Of a stretch of DNA of 64,000 bases, positions 1 to 12,141 are shown one piece after another (position 1 is the first letter of the stretch; every line of letters starts with the position of its first letter). The DNA lies in assembly GCA_003290165.1 (NCBI GenBank), contig QNQO01002094.1, positions 1 to 64,000 on the forward strand, given 5' to 3'. A program made the translations under genes and the position numbers. The notes beneath the pieces are model-generated. The model saw only the letters and a program-made list of their open reading frames with translations. It searched no databases and was not told the DNA's origin. The stretch comes from Berberis thunbergii. Its lineage: Eukaryota > Streptophyta > Magnoliopsida > Ranunculales > Berberidaceae.

Positions 1-165
1 CGAGGGAAAGGGCGAGGAAACCAGCGAGGTAAACGAGGTGGCGGGGGTGAACCGTTCACCCCCCTCGAGATGCGCGTGCGGAAAGCATCTCGAGGGGGTG
101 AACGGTTCACCCCCCGCCCTCGTTTACCTCGCTGGTTTCCTCGCTCTTTCCCTCGACATTTAGAA
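1..165. repeat. GC-rich foldback (hairpin) element, clipped by window edge
   Basis: Two arms of about 72 bases, 1-72 and about 84-157, are reverse complements with few mismatches, separated by a loop of about 11 bases. Each arm also contains a smaller palindrome, GGGGGTGAACCGTTCACCCCC. The right end reads into CATTTAGAATTTCTG. The same terminal sequence (TTTAGAATTTCTG following a GAGGAAACCAGCGAGG-type arm) closes the inverted-repeat cluster at 20.3-20.6 kb, so both belong to one non-coding foldback/MITE family. The left tip lies before base 1. Confidence 0.8.
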
Positions 166-1983
166 TTTCTGATATATCTTCACTAACAAGCGCAATCAGT
201 GGACGATGCGCACTTATCACGAAAATAACATGATTTCACATTATTGATAAACTTGCCGAAGTCAAATGACATTGTGATTACCACATTAATTTTTTACACG
301 AGTTTTTCGAACACGGGTTTAACCATATGAGTTCAATTATTGTTGCATTTTGTAAGTAATACATGCAAATGATATAAACTACTCAACTAGCTAGATCAGG
401 TGATGACATTAATAATGAGGCTAGACCTTTTAAGAAGATTTGAGTTTATGAGATGCTCTTCTCAAAACTTTGCTTTGATGACAAAGGAGCCTGGTTGAAA
501 GTAGGGAATCCAAAGCCATAGCTACCAAACTAAGATGCCTTTAAAGTCTATATGACAATATGATGGTTTCATGCCTTTTGGAATGAGACCATGATTGAAG
601 GGGAGGAGGGGGAGGACGAGAGGGCCGTATCAAGTCTTGTTTAAATTTTAGAGAGAGTACAAAGAATTAGGTTTGCAATCAGATGATATGGATGAAAATA
701 TACAAACACTTTAGGGATTTGAAAGATCACGCCAAGTGAATCTGGTTGAAAAACCTGATTTTCCTATTATTTTCGTAAAATTTTAACAATTGAGAAAACA
801 AAATTCCTTTTTTCAACTTCAGGCATCTCATCTAAAAAAAAGAATTAATAATAATGTAATTATCTTAATATTATAGCCTTTATGAAAGTATGAAACATTC
901 TGTAAATGCAGGGTCAATGGATGTTGAGTTGAGTGGATTAAACAAGAAGGAAAAGAAAGGGTGTAAAGGGGGTGAACTTGGGTGGGATGGGACCCTAAAA
1001 ACTTACTTATGAATGTGTTTGGTCCTTGTTATAAAATGATGATTAGATTAACCAAATTGACATTAAACTAGTTAACAAAACAATTAGGAATGTATGGCAT
1101 AATTGATGGTTGATTTGTTTAATCAGTTAAAGAGCTAAGTTATCATGGTTGTCATGATGATGCTTTTTAATTATTTTGCTAACTCCCCAATTTTTTCTCT
1201 GTTCTATTGACTTTCCTGACTTAATTTTCTCCTACATATTTGATGTGTGAAGATCAAGATTTTTGGCAGGATTGATTTTTAAATAGAATGCAGCCTTTAT
1301 TAATCAAGTTTTGGTTATAAAAGTTGGTTTTGGTGATATCATTTTGCTAACTGGACAACAACAGATATAACCCTACTTCGCGGACCATCTCAACCCTAAT
1401 GGTTAATAATGCATTAAGTTGTGTAATGCTACGCCACAAGATATTGTAGGTTGCTCACAAATCAGCCACAAAATTTACTCAAATCAGGAGCATCTTGGAC
1501 GACATTAACAGCAATCACAGCTTAGCTTCTAAGCTTAACCTCAAACTCTGACTCGCGAGAATTTTCAGGCAATAATTTGATTAAATACCGAAATCAAGAC
1601 AAGACTGAAAGCGAAGATGAAGATAATGAAGATGAAGGAGACAATTAGAACCCTTAGAAATATCATGATTCCAATTTAAGTTGCCACTTAAATCCACATG
1701 CATCATTCGAGACACTGGTTCAACTATGCACCATCACTGGTGTGCCACACTGTACATAGTAAGGTGGCTGGTTTCTCTTTTATAGTATGAGATTTGGTTT
1801 ACCCCAGTTTGGGCCCATTTGAAGGATTTGTTCATTGATAATTGTATTACAATATTCAATCATAAGACAATCAACTGAAAATAGAATTAGTAACTAGTGA
1901 GAAATTAGGCTTTCTTCCAGTTTCTGAGCTGTCTTGTGAAGAGTTGCACAAAAGGTGCATCAAGAGGGGAATAATGGAAGGGA

Positions 1984-2106
1984 CAAACTTTTTCAGTTTC
2001 AATCCTGTTCTAAGTTTAATTTTCAATATATTTAGACTTTACATTAGACTTTATTCAAGAGAGCAAACTTTTTCAGTTTCAATCCTGTTCTAAGTTTAAT
2101 TTTCAG
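1984..2106. repeat. 42-bp direct repeat, two copies
   Basis: The block beginning CAAACTTTTTCAGTTTCAAT and ending TTTAATTTTCA occurs at 1984-2025 and again at 2065-2106, essentially identical, with about 39 bases between the copies. Identity this high points to a recent local duplication. Confidence 0.85.
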
Positions 2107-2922
2107 AGGCCACAAATAATGGAAGGGGTTCAAAACTATGCCCATTTCCTCATAGCTTAATAGCATTGATGGGGTCTCACTTTGGCAAAAATCATCTCAA
2201 TGGCAAGAACATGTCAATCAAACTCTCTTCCCATGACAATGAATAGTTTTTTTTTTTCCGAGGAAATGCTTTCTTGGAAAAGATATAATTTGTGTAGGTA
2301 AAATTCATTTCCATGTTAGAAGTACTACAAATCTTGTCAATGTACCTCAATTGATTGATCAATATTCTATTAATCTACGGGCCAAAACAAAAAGTTTGTT
2401 CTGCCAAGGTCTTTCATTCCAAATTACGTCATTAAATAATTAACAGTATTTTCATTGACATTGGTTCATGATGCATAAAAATGCAAGACTAGGCTTTAAG
2501 AAAAATGATCTTTTACAAGCAAAATCAAAAACTAAAACACAAGCAAACCTCCCAAACTCACTCACTCCCACATCAAGTGTTTTAGTGTTTGCATCTAACC
2601 GATGACACCGAAAGTGGGTATATTTGTAGGTATTGGCATACTGAACCGAGAGAATACCGCCATTCACCCAAAATCTTCCCCATTATTAACCAAGCAATCA
2701 TCGTATCGCAGATGATTAAACACCTTGGGGTTGATCATCCTTGCTGAACTAAACCACCCACAGCTCAAATGAATAGCTGAGATATTACATCCAGTGGCAC
2801 ACATATTCATGATTTCCACAGTGTAGGCAGGACCCCATTTGGCAATGGTGCAGTTAGTCCTTGGTACACCACAATGTTATACGAAAAATACTAGAGAGTC
2901 AGGCTCTAGCGTGAGGGGGCTT

Positions 2923-2978
2923 TGTGTGTGTGTGTGTGTTTGTGTTTGTGTTTGTGTTTGTGTTTGTGTTTGTGTTTG
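2923..2978. repeat. (TG)n/(TTTGTG)n microsatellite
   Basis: A TG-dinucleotide run passes into seven tandem copies of a TTTGTG hexamer. It is a simple sequence repeat with no coding content. Confidence 0.95.
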
Positions 2979-3088
2979 ATCGGTGAATTACTCTAAGATG
3001 ATGGAGAGTATTGAGGATCCCTGGTGCATGTCTGGCCTAGCTCTCTAGACGGACTGATGTCATACATGTCAAGGAATTCGCAAATTTT

Positions 3089-3256
3089 AGGTAGTTAGGG
3101 CTACCAACTATTTTTTGGCTAGGGTTTTGAACTCTTTACACTTCTACCTCATCTATAAATCATGTTTGTGATTGTTTTTAAAGAAAAAGGGTAAAAGTGT
3201 AAAAGAGCCCAACCCTAACAAAAAAAAAAGGCTGATAGCCCTAGCTGCCTAGACTA
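3089..3256. mobile_element. Foldback MITE, family with TTTACACTTTTrCCC arms, copy 1
   Basis: The left arm (AGGTAGTTAGGGCTACCAAC... to TTTACACTTCTACC) pairs with the right arm (GGGTAAAAGTGTAAAAGAGC... to CTGCCTAGAC). The arms are about 65-70 bases with a central AT-rich loop. The paired TTTACACTT/AAGTGTAAA block and the nearby TTTAAAG motif recur in the other members listed for this window. It has no coding capacity. Confidence 0.75.
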
Positions 3257-3445
3257 ACTCCGAGGAATTCTACACGGCCAGGTCTCCTGACCAAATTTGC
3301 TTGACGCAAAGCACATGCTTTCAAATTGCTTGTTCTGCTTTTCTCTCCGCCTTTTTTTTCTGGATCCTGTGTCTTAGTGATACCATCCGTCATTTCTCAA
3401 CCACTGAGTCATCACACCTTTGACTATTTCTCACCCAATCACCAA

Positions 3446-3840
3446 TGGCCATAACAAGAAACCACCACCTCCACCTTCGTCATTCACAAATAATTTTTAT
3501 GACAAAAACCACCTCCACCACCACAACAACAACTGCAGCCACATCCCAAACTAAATTTCCAGCCAAATAACATCGATAGCTTTGCCTTGTTTAAGATCAT
3601 GGAGACCATGTCTTCTTACAAAAATTGGAGTCTGTTATCCTAACCCATATAAACCAGGCTCTTCATGAGTGCAAACAAGGCCCAGACAATCACCTCCATG
3701 TCTCTAGGCTTGATTTTGGTTCATATCCTAACCCAACCTGCAAAAGCACTGCCACATTTCCTTCTCAAATCTTTGATCTTCCTTGCCTCAAATTTGCCTT
3801 CTTCTTCCACTGTTTCACTCACACCAAAACAACTTTTTAA
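3446..3840 (+). pseudogene. N-terminal half of a PII-2-like leucine-rich-repeat protein (broken)
   Basis: Translated pieces match the N-terminal region of plant LRR proteins of the PIRIFORMOSPORA INDICA-INSENSITIVE 2 type. In one frame SFALFKIMETMSSYKNW is visible. After a frame change come YPNPYKPGSS and then ECKQGPDNHLHVSRLDFGS, followed by TCKSTATFPSQIF and a FFHCFTHTKTTF-like end. At least one frameshift and a small deletion (around 3668) break the frame, and a stop follows at 3838. The C-terminal half, on the same strand and in the right order, lies at 13010-13332. The family start codon is not certain; the ATG at 3446 is a guess. Family members are cell-surface or secreted LRR proteins; this copy cannot be functional. 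Confidence 0.65.
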
Positions 3841-4665
3841 AAGTAATTTGGATTTTTTTTAAAGTAACTTGGACTTTAGATTTTTACCTTGCACTCCCAT
3901 TTTTCGAAAATATTTTTCAAAAAATAATAATAATATTATATATATATAATAAACCAAAATAAAGATTCACATTGGTATTTGATGAAATGTTTATCAAAAT
4001 GATTTTGAGAAAGTTCAGATGGACAAGAGATGCCTAATTTATCTTCTAAGATTTGGTAATGGTTATAAGTCCCCAAATAGACTACAAGACCTGTATTTCT
4101 CTTAACTAAAAAATGATGTCATCCTCAGTGACCAACCAAAAAGAAGAATAATGAGATTTCACAACAAGTTAATGTCCAATAAAATTTTAAGTCATCATAT
4201 GACTCGGAGATGTGTAAAAACACTCTAAATAAAATGAAAGGTCTGACAACTTATAAGGTTAAAGTCTCTACTATTATTCCTCTAGATTCTAAAAAAGTTG
4301 CTTACTTCTGTATTCCAAACTACATTTGTGGTCATTGTGCAAAAAATTATTTGTTTCTGAATGCTCAAATGCAATATTTACTCTAGTAATAAACTTCCAA
4401 CATCTCTTTGCCTAAATGTAATGAATCAAGTAATCCAATCATATCATAGCTAGGATACCACGCCATTTATTTTATTTTATTTTTAGAAAAAGATTTTCAA
4501 AAGAGGTATAAATTTTGATAAATCTCCTTACCCCCAAAACAAATAGAACACTGTCCTCAGTGTTAAACAAATGAAATGAAAAGTGAGAAATAAAAATTAG
4601 AATTTATTACCTCGAGTGATTTGTTGAACATCTGTACCGCCCTGCAATTAAAAAGAGTGAGTTGG

Positions 4666-4699
4666 TGGGGTGATGTATTATTAAAAATACATCACCCCA
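4666..4699. repeat. Small perfect hairpin GGGGTGATGTATT/AATACATCACCCC
   Basis: A 13-base stem flanks an AT loop just beyond the 3' end of the Athila pol. It may be the tip of a small MITE in the retroelement 3' region. Just below it, at about 4530-4565, is the Athila-type 3' UTR signature on the minus strand (GGGGGTAAG after AACACTGAGGACAGTGTTC), a likely polypurine-tract region. Confidence 0.6.
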
Positions 4700-4889
4700 A
4701 ACAAGAATTGGCTGTATTATTAATTAATTTTTTTATTATTATGATTTTTTTTTATGAATGAATGAATGTTTAAACGGACTTGACTACCTCTTAGTTAGCA
4801 CTAAGTTTAATGTCATTGGCCGGACGTTAATGGGGTGGTGGATACACCCCCAAACAGGCTTAGTGGAATAGGGAATTTGGTGAGCGTGA

Positions 4890-5569
4890 CTAATCCTCAT
4901 AGTTAAGATCAATCAACTGAATGATTTCTACTGACCTTGTGGGAAGTTCATGGTATGACTTCATTCGCTGTCCATTTACTTGAAAGAGACTACCATTTGT
5001 AGGATTTTCTACGGTGATGACACCGTAGTCTTTAACATCATGTACAATGAATGGACCAGACCAACGAGTTTTTAGCTTACTTGGAAAGATGTGAAGACGA
5101 GAGTTGTAGAATAGGAATTTCTGACCAAGATGAAACTCTTTTCTCATGATGTTTTTGTCATGTATCCACTTCATTTTATCTTTGTAGTTATTGGATAAGT
5201 CATAAGCATCATACCTCAATTCTTCTAGCTCATCGAGCTGAAGCTTCCGTTTTTTACTAGCCATATCGAGGTCAAAGTTTATACTATTTGTAGCCCAATA
5301 AGCTCTATGTTGGAGTTTGACATGAATGTGACAAGGTTTAGCAAAGACCAATCTATAGGGAGACATCCCTAAATGAGTTTTGAATGCAGTTCGATATGCC
5401 CATAAGGCATCCAAAATACGTAAAGACCAATCTTTTCGATTTGGATTAATAGTCTTTTCGAGGATGTTCTTGATTTGAAGATTTGAGACTTCAACTTGAT
5501 CGCTTGCTTGAGGATGGTAGGAAATGACAACTTTGTGAGTAACCCCATACTTTTTAATAAGATGCTCAA
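4890..5569 (-). pseudogene. Athila integrase C-terminal remnant
   Basis: Open for 174 codons on 5414-4890, with a preceding overlapping piece to 5569. It contains [20 protein letters not shown], typical of the end of the Ty3 integrase catalytic core, and then [15 protein letters not shown], the GPY/F module near the integrase C-terminus. The HHCC zinc domain and the catalytic DDE residues lie upstream, in the broken 5570-6150 stretch. Confidence 0.85.
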
Positions 5570-6157
5570 AACACGGTTACAAAAATGCTTACCCCATCAC
5601 TAATGATACCCTTGGGGGTGCCAAATCTACTAAAGATAAACTCCCTTATGAATGAAATAACAATTTTTGATCATAGGTCTTAGTGGCAATGACCTCTATC
5701 CATTTAGATACGTAATCAATTGCAAAAAGGATGTATTGATACCCATGGAGGATGAAAACAGTCTCATAAAATCGATGGCTCAAACATCAAAACTTCAACT
5801 ACTAGAATAGGATTCAAAGGCATTATGTGTCGACAATTTATTCGCCCAAGTTGTTGACATTGGTGACAGACTTTACAATACTCATGGGCATCTCGAAAAA
5901 TGGTAGGCTAATAAAAACCTGATTGGGGAACCTTCTCTGCGGTTTTCTTAGAACTAAATGCCCACCACAAACTTGATCATGGCAAAATGAGAGAATGCTC
6001 AACTATTCAACTTCTGAAACACATCTTCTAATAAGTTGGGTCAAGGCAATATTTGTACAAATATTGCTCATCCCAAGAATAATACTTGTCACGATTTGGC
6101 GTTAGACCAGTGTGAAGGGAGTTTCTCAGTTGCTAAAAAGTTGACAATGTCAGCATA

Positions 6158-6499
6158 CTAAGGAAGCTCTTGCTCTACCAAGAGAAGTTGTTCATCTAAG
6201 AAGTCCTCTTGAATGGGCAAGATACTAGTAGATGACTGTGATGTTAGCCTAGACAAGTGGTCAGCGATCACATTTTCTGTACCTGACTTATCTCGTATTT
6301 CAAGATCAAATTCTTGAATCAAAAGAACCCATTGGATCAGACGAGGTTTGATGTCCTTATTATTAAGAAGGTATCTAAGGGTTGCATGGTCAGTGTACAC
6401 AATAACTTTAGCTCCAATGAGATAGGAATGAAATTTATCTAATGCATAACAATGGCTAACATATCTTTCTCCATGGCCGAGTATTGAGTTGAGCCTCAT
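6158..6499 (-). pseudogene. Athila RNase H domain remnant
   Basis: A 113-codon open segment with [40 protein letters not shown] and a terminal [10 protein letters not shown] is the C-terminal part of a Ty3 RNase H. It follows the RT remnant in the expected order, and its 5' part, around 6500-6800, is scrambled by indels. Confidence 0.85.
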
Positions 6500-6902
6500 T
6501 CAGAGTTTTGCTAACATAGTAGATGACATGAGGAAGTTTGTTAACTTTCTGACCCAAAACTGCACTTACAACGTAGAGACATCACACATAATCCCAAAAA
6601 GTAGCGCCCAATTAGGAGCTCAGATGATAGGAGATGAGACTAGTTCAGATTTAAGATGCAGAAATGCAGTTATGCACTTGTCGTAAAAAAGAAATGGAAC
6701 ATCCTTGGCTAAAAGATTGTTCAAAGGGCGTGCAATGTTTGAGAAATCTTTAATGAAGCGGCGATAAAATCCAGCATGCCCAAGAAAGACCGCACATTTT
6801 TAACAGATTTTGCAATCGAAAGAGATGAAATGACATCAATCTTAGCTTTGTACACTTCAATGCCTTTTGAAGAGACATCGTGCCCAAGAACAATGCCCTA
6901 TT

Positions 6903-7676
6903 TCACCATGAGTGACACTTTTTCCAATTTAGAACAAGACTTTTTCTTCGCAACGCTCTACGATAAATGAGAGGTGATGTAGAGCCGAATACTAAAAAAT
7001 CATCCATAAAGATCTCAATAAAGTTTTCCACCATATCACTGAATATGCTAGACATGTATCTTTGAAATATCGCGGGTGCATTGCATAGCCCAAAAGGCAT
7101 GCGATGATAAGTGTAGGTACCAAAAGGACAAGTAAATGTGGTTTTCTCTTGATCCTCTTGTGCAATAGGGATTTGATTGTATCCCGAATATCCATCCAAG
7201 AAACAATAGTAAGGATGACCCGCTAACCTCTCAACATCTTATCAATAAAGGAAGGGAAAAGTGATCATTTTGAGTATTAGAGTTTAGCCTACGATAATCA
7301 ATGCATATTTTCCATCCCTTTTTCACTCTTTGTGGCACAAATTTACTGTTCTTATTTTCAACGACTGTAATTCATGACTTCTTAGAACCACATGGATTGG
7401 GTAACCCATTGGGCTATCAGAGATAGCATAGATGATGTTTGCATTCAGAAGTTTCAATACTTCTTCTTTTACGAGATCTTTCAAAATGAAATTTAGACGT
7501 CGCTGGTGCTCTCTGGAGGTTTTGGTTTCATCTTCAAAATAAATATGATGATCACAGACAATAGGGTCAACACCCTTGATGTCATGAATATTCCAAACAA
7601 TGGCTGACTTGTGAGTTTTAAGGACCTCCAACAACTTGTCACTATGTTCCTCAGTGAGATTTGAGGCAATAATCAC
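6903..7676 (-). pseudogene. Athila reverse-transcriptase domain remnant
   Basis: The segments at 7676-7323 and 7199-6903 carry RT motifs: a VKEEVLKLLNANIIYAISDS start of the fingers, LDGYSGYNQIPIA, TFTCPFGTYTYHRMPFGLCN, and the catalytic FMDD box followed by VFG. They lie in different frames, and the segment between them is broken. The family polymerises cDNA from element RNA in cytoplasmic particles; this copy cannot. Confidence 0.85.
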
Positions 7677-8022
7677 TGGATAACTCTCCGCATGACCGAG
7701 AAATGCATATCTCTATTCATTTGGTAAAGTCTTAAGTTCTAGTGATTTCTAAGTACTTGTGGTGAGTCACTCTCTTGTGACTGTCCTATGAAGAAAGATG
7801 AAGAATACAACTCTTTCTCATATTGATAAAGTGATAATGGCTCGGATTTAGGTATATGCATTATGGGCACATTATCCAACATACTGCTGACCTCTTCAAT
7901 AGCTTCGTCCATATTTAGGTTTATACTAAAGTGTGAGAGACAACAAAACAATATGTCATCTGGTGACAATTGAGCCATAGACTCAAAAGATCGAATCATA
8001 CACACTTCTTTTTCTTCCTCAA

Positions 8023-8562
8023 TCATATCGATATCATCTTTCCTTTGCAGGCCTTAAAAATATTCAATTCAGCCTTAAGGTTCCCAAAGGAAACAGACAC
8101 GCTACCGCTTCTATAGTTGATGTTGGCATCCGTAGTTGCTAAGAAGGGTCGCCCTAAGATGACAGAAATTTGATTATTTGGGCTCGGGCTAGTGTCTAAG
8201 ATGATGAAATAAATTGGATAATAGAAATCTGCAACTTGAACAATCACATCCAGAACTATTTCTCTAGGGTATCGTTTTGACTCATATGCTAGCTTAAGAA
8301 CTACCTTTGTTGGTTGCATCTCCTTTAACCCAAGTTCTAAATATATATGATAAGGTAAGATATTCACACTCGCTTCTAAGTCAATCAAAGCACGACTTTC
8401 AAAGTCTTTTCCAATTAAACATGGTACAGTAGGGGTTCCTGGATCCCTGTACTTAACTACTCCAGTTTGTTGAATAGGCGATGTGACATCGCTTGAAAGG
8501 TGTGCAGTTTCAGGTACTTCCGTTTTTCTCTTTTTAGATTGGTACTTGAATTTTTTTTGCAT
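8023..8562 (-). pseudogene. Athila aspartic-protease domain remnant
   Basis: This is the longest well-preserved block of the retroelement, open for 179 codons. It includes VPCLIGKDFESRALIDLEAS, where retropepsins have a D-S/T-G catalytic loop, and ILGRPFLATTDANI near the C-terminal side. The catalytic triad appears lost (DLEAS instead of D[ST]GA), which fits a dead copy. The motif ELNIFKACK at the end is typical of the linker to RT in Athila elements. Confidence 0.75.
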
Positions 8563-9241
8563 AGATTGGTACTTGTTGGATAACAGACAAAAGAGGGATG
8601 TTGATGTGTACTCCTTTAAAAATCTCTAGTATTTCTTGAAATTGCTTCTATTTTTTATTACATAAAAGGGCTTTGGGAAAATGTGCCTTAGGTATATACT
8701 TTATTGGCTCTACGGGAAGTTGAGAGGGTGAGTTTAAACTAGTTTGAGAAGAACATTTAGCGTTCTCAATTGGTTTAAGAATGTTCTCTTTGGAAATTAC
8801 ATCCGTTATCTTGGGTTGTTTTATGTCATTATCAATTGCTCGGCCAGAACAAAGGGTGGTGACAACTTTACTTCTCCATGTGAATCAACACTACTGCCAA
8901 TTTCATTGACATGGGCTTGGGGAGCACATTTTAAATTAGGGATGGGCTGACTGAGGAATGTTCCGTTTTCCCTTTTTACGGTCAACTGTTGCAACTATTG
9001 TTGAAACTAGTGAATGGCTTGGGAATTAGCAGCATTGGTTGTTATTAATTGGTGCATCATATCCTTCAATGATGGTTTTGGAGGTAGTAAAAGAGCGTCA
9101 TATTGAGTTTGAGGTACCAAGTCCCGAAAGTTGCTAAGTTGAGGTTGACCATAGGAATTATAAGGGGACATGTACCATAGAAAGGTTCACAGGCTGATTT
9201 TGCCGGTATAAAAGAAGTCCTCTCTGTGGTGGATATTAATT

Positions 9242-10369
9242 CTATTGCAACTGGTTAGATTGAGGTCCATATTGAACCTGTTTGAGATAAGTGCGTGAGT
9301 TGTGGGCTTGTCCACTAGGTTTCCTAGGGTGTTGAAACCCAGGAGGAATCCCTGAACTTCTGGGTGGTTGTTCATAAAAGTCACCACCATAGGAAATGTT
9401 AGAGTGATGTCGATTTGAAGATGTGTATGTTTGACCGAATGTGTTTGATTTACGTTCACTGTTAAATACACACACCTCCTCTGGAGGTTCATTGCCACCT
9501 GAAGTTAAAAGACAATCAGAATCTATATGATCTCTTTTGAGGCAAAATGTACAAAGCTTATGAGTCTGCTCTTTGGCTTTAGAGGTAGACTTTGTCACAA
9601 TAGATTTAATTTTCTTAGCAAAGTCCTTGAGAAAGGTTTTGATGTCTGGTTCAAGATTTTCCTTTGGTACAAATAGACGTGATTTTCTAGAAGAACTAGG
9701 TTTCAAGTCTCTATGGGCAATCCATTGTCGAGAATCATCAGCAAGTTTACTTAGAAAGGTATAAGCATCAATACAAGTTTTACGCATGAATTTCCCTTAA
9801 TGCATGGATTCGATTATATTTCTAGATTCGACAATCAATCCATTATAGAAACTCTGCACTGGGGCACTTGATGAGTAAATTTTGAAAGTGGTCCCATGCT
9901 TCATAAAAAAGTTCATCATGTGTTTAAGTAAACTCCTCAATTTCTCTTCTAATTTCTAATGTCTTTTTCATGGGGAAGTACTTCTCTAGAAACTTTCTAA
10001 CTAAATCCTCCAATGATTTGATAGAATTGGCAGAGAGGGAGGGAATTTGTTCATGAGGTGGCCAAGTCATTAAGAGAGAAAGGAAACAAGCGAAGTCTGA
10101 CATTTTTCTCATCTATGTTTTGGTTATTAAAAGTATTACAAACTTCAAGAAACTTTCCAATATGGACATATGGGGCTTTCTCGATCATGCCCATGAAACT
10201 TCGACAACATATTAATAACAGTTGGTCTAATCTCAAATTGAGCTATTGTGATATGGGGAAACTTAATGCATCTGTTCACATTAGCAGCAAAGGGAACATT
10301 GTATTTTCAAATTGGATGTTCTTCCATTTCAGTGTTGATTGGAGAGTGAAGGGAGGTAGGTGGAAATGA
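9242..10369 (-). pseudogene. Athila gag remnant
   Basis: Three frames are needed. The capsid-like part includes KFLEVCNTFNNQNIDEKNVR followed by LRLFPFSLNDLA, then LVRKFLEKYFP and IRREIEEFT. The following 181-codon piece (9787-9242) holds a decayed CCHC-like knuckle, CTFCLKRDHIDSDC, and a proline-rich tail. Frameshifts occur near 10050 and 9800. Confidence 0.75.
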
Positions 10370-12117
10370 GTGTGGTGAAGAAGCAAAAAGTGGATTAGGG
10401 TGGCTAGAAAAATTTTGGGTATGAACCAAGCGTTTGTTGGGTCATTCCCAAACTTTCATAAAAGGAAAAAAAATGGATTGGAAAAATGACAGTGACAAAA
10501 CACAAGATCAAGTATTCCTAGACGATTGCTAAAAAGACATACATAAGCAACAATAACTTCTGAACCATACAAATGCCAAATCTAAGCAAACAACGTTTTA
10601 ATGAAATTTTTATCTTGTTAATCTGTGAGGGACAAGATTGATTGAAACTAGCGGGCGTTAAGCTGTTATCTATTATTGCCTGATTATATAGGGTGCTAAC
10701 AGATGATCCTAAAAGCTTGTATCCAACAGTACAAAGTCCAAAATCAGGAGGTCAGAGTTACGCTTGCAAGAAGCCGGATTATTGCACAAGTGACAAGAGA
10801 TTATGTGGTCTAATTAAAAACTGTACATGTGCTATTGCTCTGTAAATCGATTGATATGAGAATGATGCGTGTCAAATACGTACTTAGGGTGTGTGTTCCT
10901 AACCAAAACTGTTAATTACACCACGTCATTATGCGGTCCACAGCTTACTAGTGACGGCGTACCGTTTGAGTTACCCATGTGGCAGTGGCCTCTCGGAGTT
11001 CATTGAATGATTAAACCCAACGTCACGTTTAGCTCTAGTCAATACAAAATTCAGCAGAATAACCTTGGTCTTAGTTGTCCTATGAACATCGTTTTAGTTG
11101 GCTTTAATCTTAGTTGATTTTGTTATGTGCCTTGGTTTCACACAGTTGGAGTGATGAGGTGGGTGATGAAATGCCACCAGTTTTCAAAAACAGGGTCAAG
11201 TCTGCCCTCTCTGTTTATGGTAGTTTATTAACGTAAACAACCATGCAGTTCATTAAAATGCATAAACATAAACAAACACCAAGTAATGTCCAATCGATTT
11301 GCACTCAGCACTCAAGCCACTAAAATAATGTGTCTAAAGAGACACTTACTAACTTGTGAGCTCGGACACAAAGTCTCCACCGTGGGAGTAGAAAGAATTG
11401 TTATTTGAGAGCTACTCCTCCTAGGTTCAAGCAATTTCTCTCTCTCCCACAACACCACTGATTGCCCACTACAAAAAATTAGCCATTTTCAAAAAAACAT
11501 TATTATTATTATTATTTTAAAATTTATTTCTAACTTCGATTGCTATCTAAATAAATAAACACATAATCAAGCAATTATACATGCAAATATGTTTAATGGT
11601 GTTGGTCAAGAAGTCGTAAATTTTTTTTGTTTGTTTTTGTGTTTTTAAGTGAATTAATTCTAACCTAAAACTAACAATCAACATAATGCTAAAATAATGC
11701 ATAACTATTACAAGTTGCACTCGATCATTCGAGGCATATTAAAAAAAGTTACTAAGGAATAAACTCTTTTCCTCACTAGAAACTATAAATAATAAATAAA
11801 TAAGTCTTCAAGCAAGTCTTAGGCAATTCATCAGCGTTATCACCCACATTTCCAAACGAATTTGTTCGACAGACAATCGACCTCAAAAATTACAAAAGTT
11901 TAGGGGAGTTTCATGAAATTTGCTGTAAAAGTTTCACATTAAACGAAAACTGTTTGAGCCGTCTATTGCTGTGTTGTTTCTATTATATGCTGAAAATTAC
12001 CCAAAAAACGCATAAAGATGACAAAAAAATTAAAGAAAATGGAAAAAAATAAAGAAATTAAAAATCTTCTCTATTGTCTCCAAAGTTGTATATTCAAGAA
12101 TGTCTTCCTTCACCAAG
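10370..12117. other. Presumed 5' untranslated leader of the Athila element
   Basis: No ORF of interest. It sits between the gag remnant and the primer-binding-site-like sequence at 12118-12135, so it is most simply the element's long leader (transcribed on the minus strand). I cannot exclude nested insertions. Confidence 0.45.
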
Positions 12118-12135
12118 TGATGTGCAACGACGCCA
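12118..12135 (-). other. Primer-binding-site-like sequence of the Athila element
   Basis: On the minus strand it reads TGGCGTCGTTGCACATCA, close to the TGGCGCCGTTGCCGGGG site typical of Athila/Tat elements. It lies six bases inside the putative 5' LTR end (GGCATCA at 12142). Confidence 0.55.
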
Positions 12136-12141
12136 TTTGAT

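Larger units (their letters stand above)
171..3420. other. Intergenic, no gene recognised
   Basis: AT-rich sequence with only short ORFs that match no family I know. It holds a 42-bp direct repeat (1984-2025 and 2065-2106), a (TTTGTG)n microsatellite and one member of the foldback MITE family at about 3089-3256, each listed separately. Confidence 0.6.
4890..10369 (-). mobile_element. Decayed Athila-type Ty3 retrotransposon, gag-pol remnant
   Basis: Reading on the minus strand from high to low coordinate, the order is gag (about 10369-9242), protease (8562-8023), reverse transcriptase (about 7676-6900), RNase H (6499-6158) and integrase C-terminus (5569-4890). Gag keeps the EFLEVCNTF-like capsid motif, LRLFPFSL and a decayed zinc knuckle. 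Protease has ILGRPFLATTDA with the active-site DSG/DTG position altered to DLEAS. RT has MDGYSGYNQIPIA, MPFGLCNAPAIFQ and FMDDF. RNase H has [11 protein letters not shown] and ADHLSRL. Stops and frameshifts lie throughout, so no polyprotein is intact. Domain order and motifs are those of the Athila lineage. No env-like ORF was recognised. Confidence 0.9.
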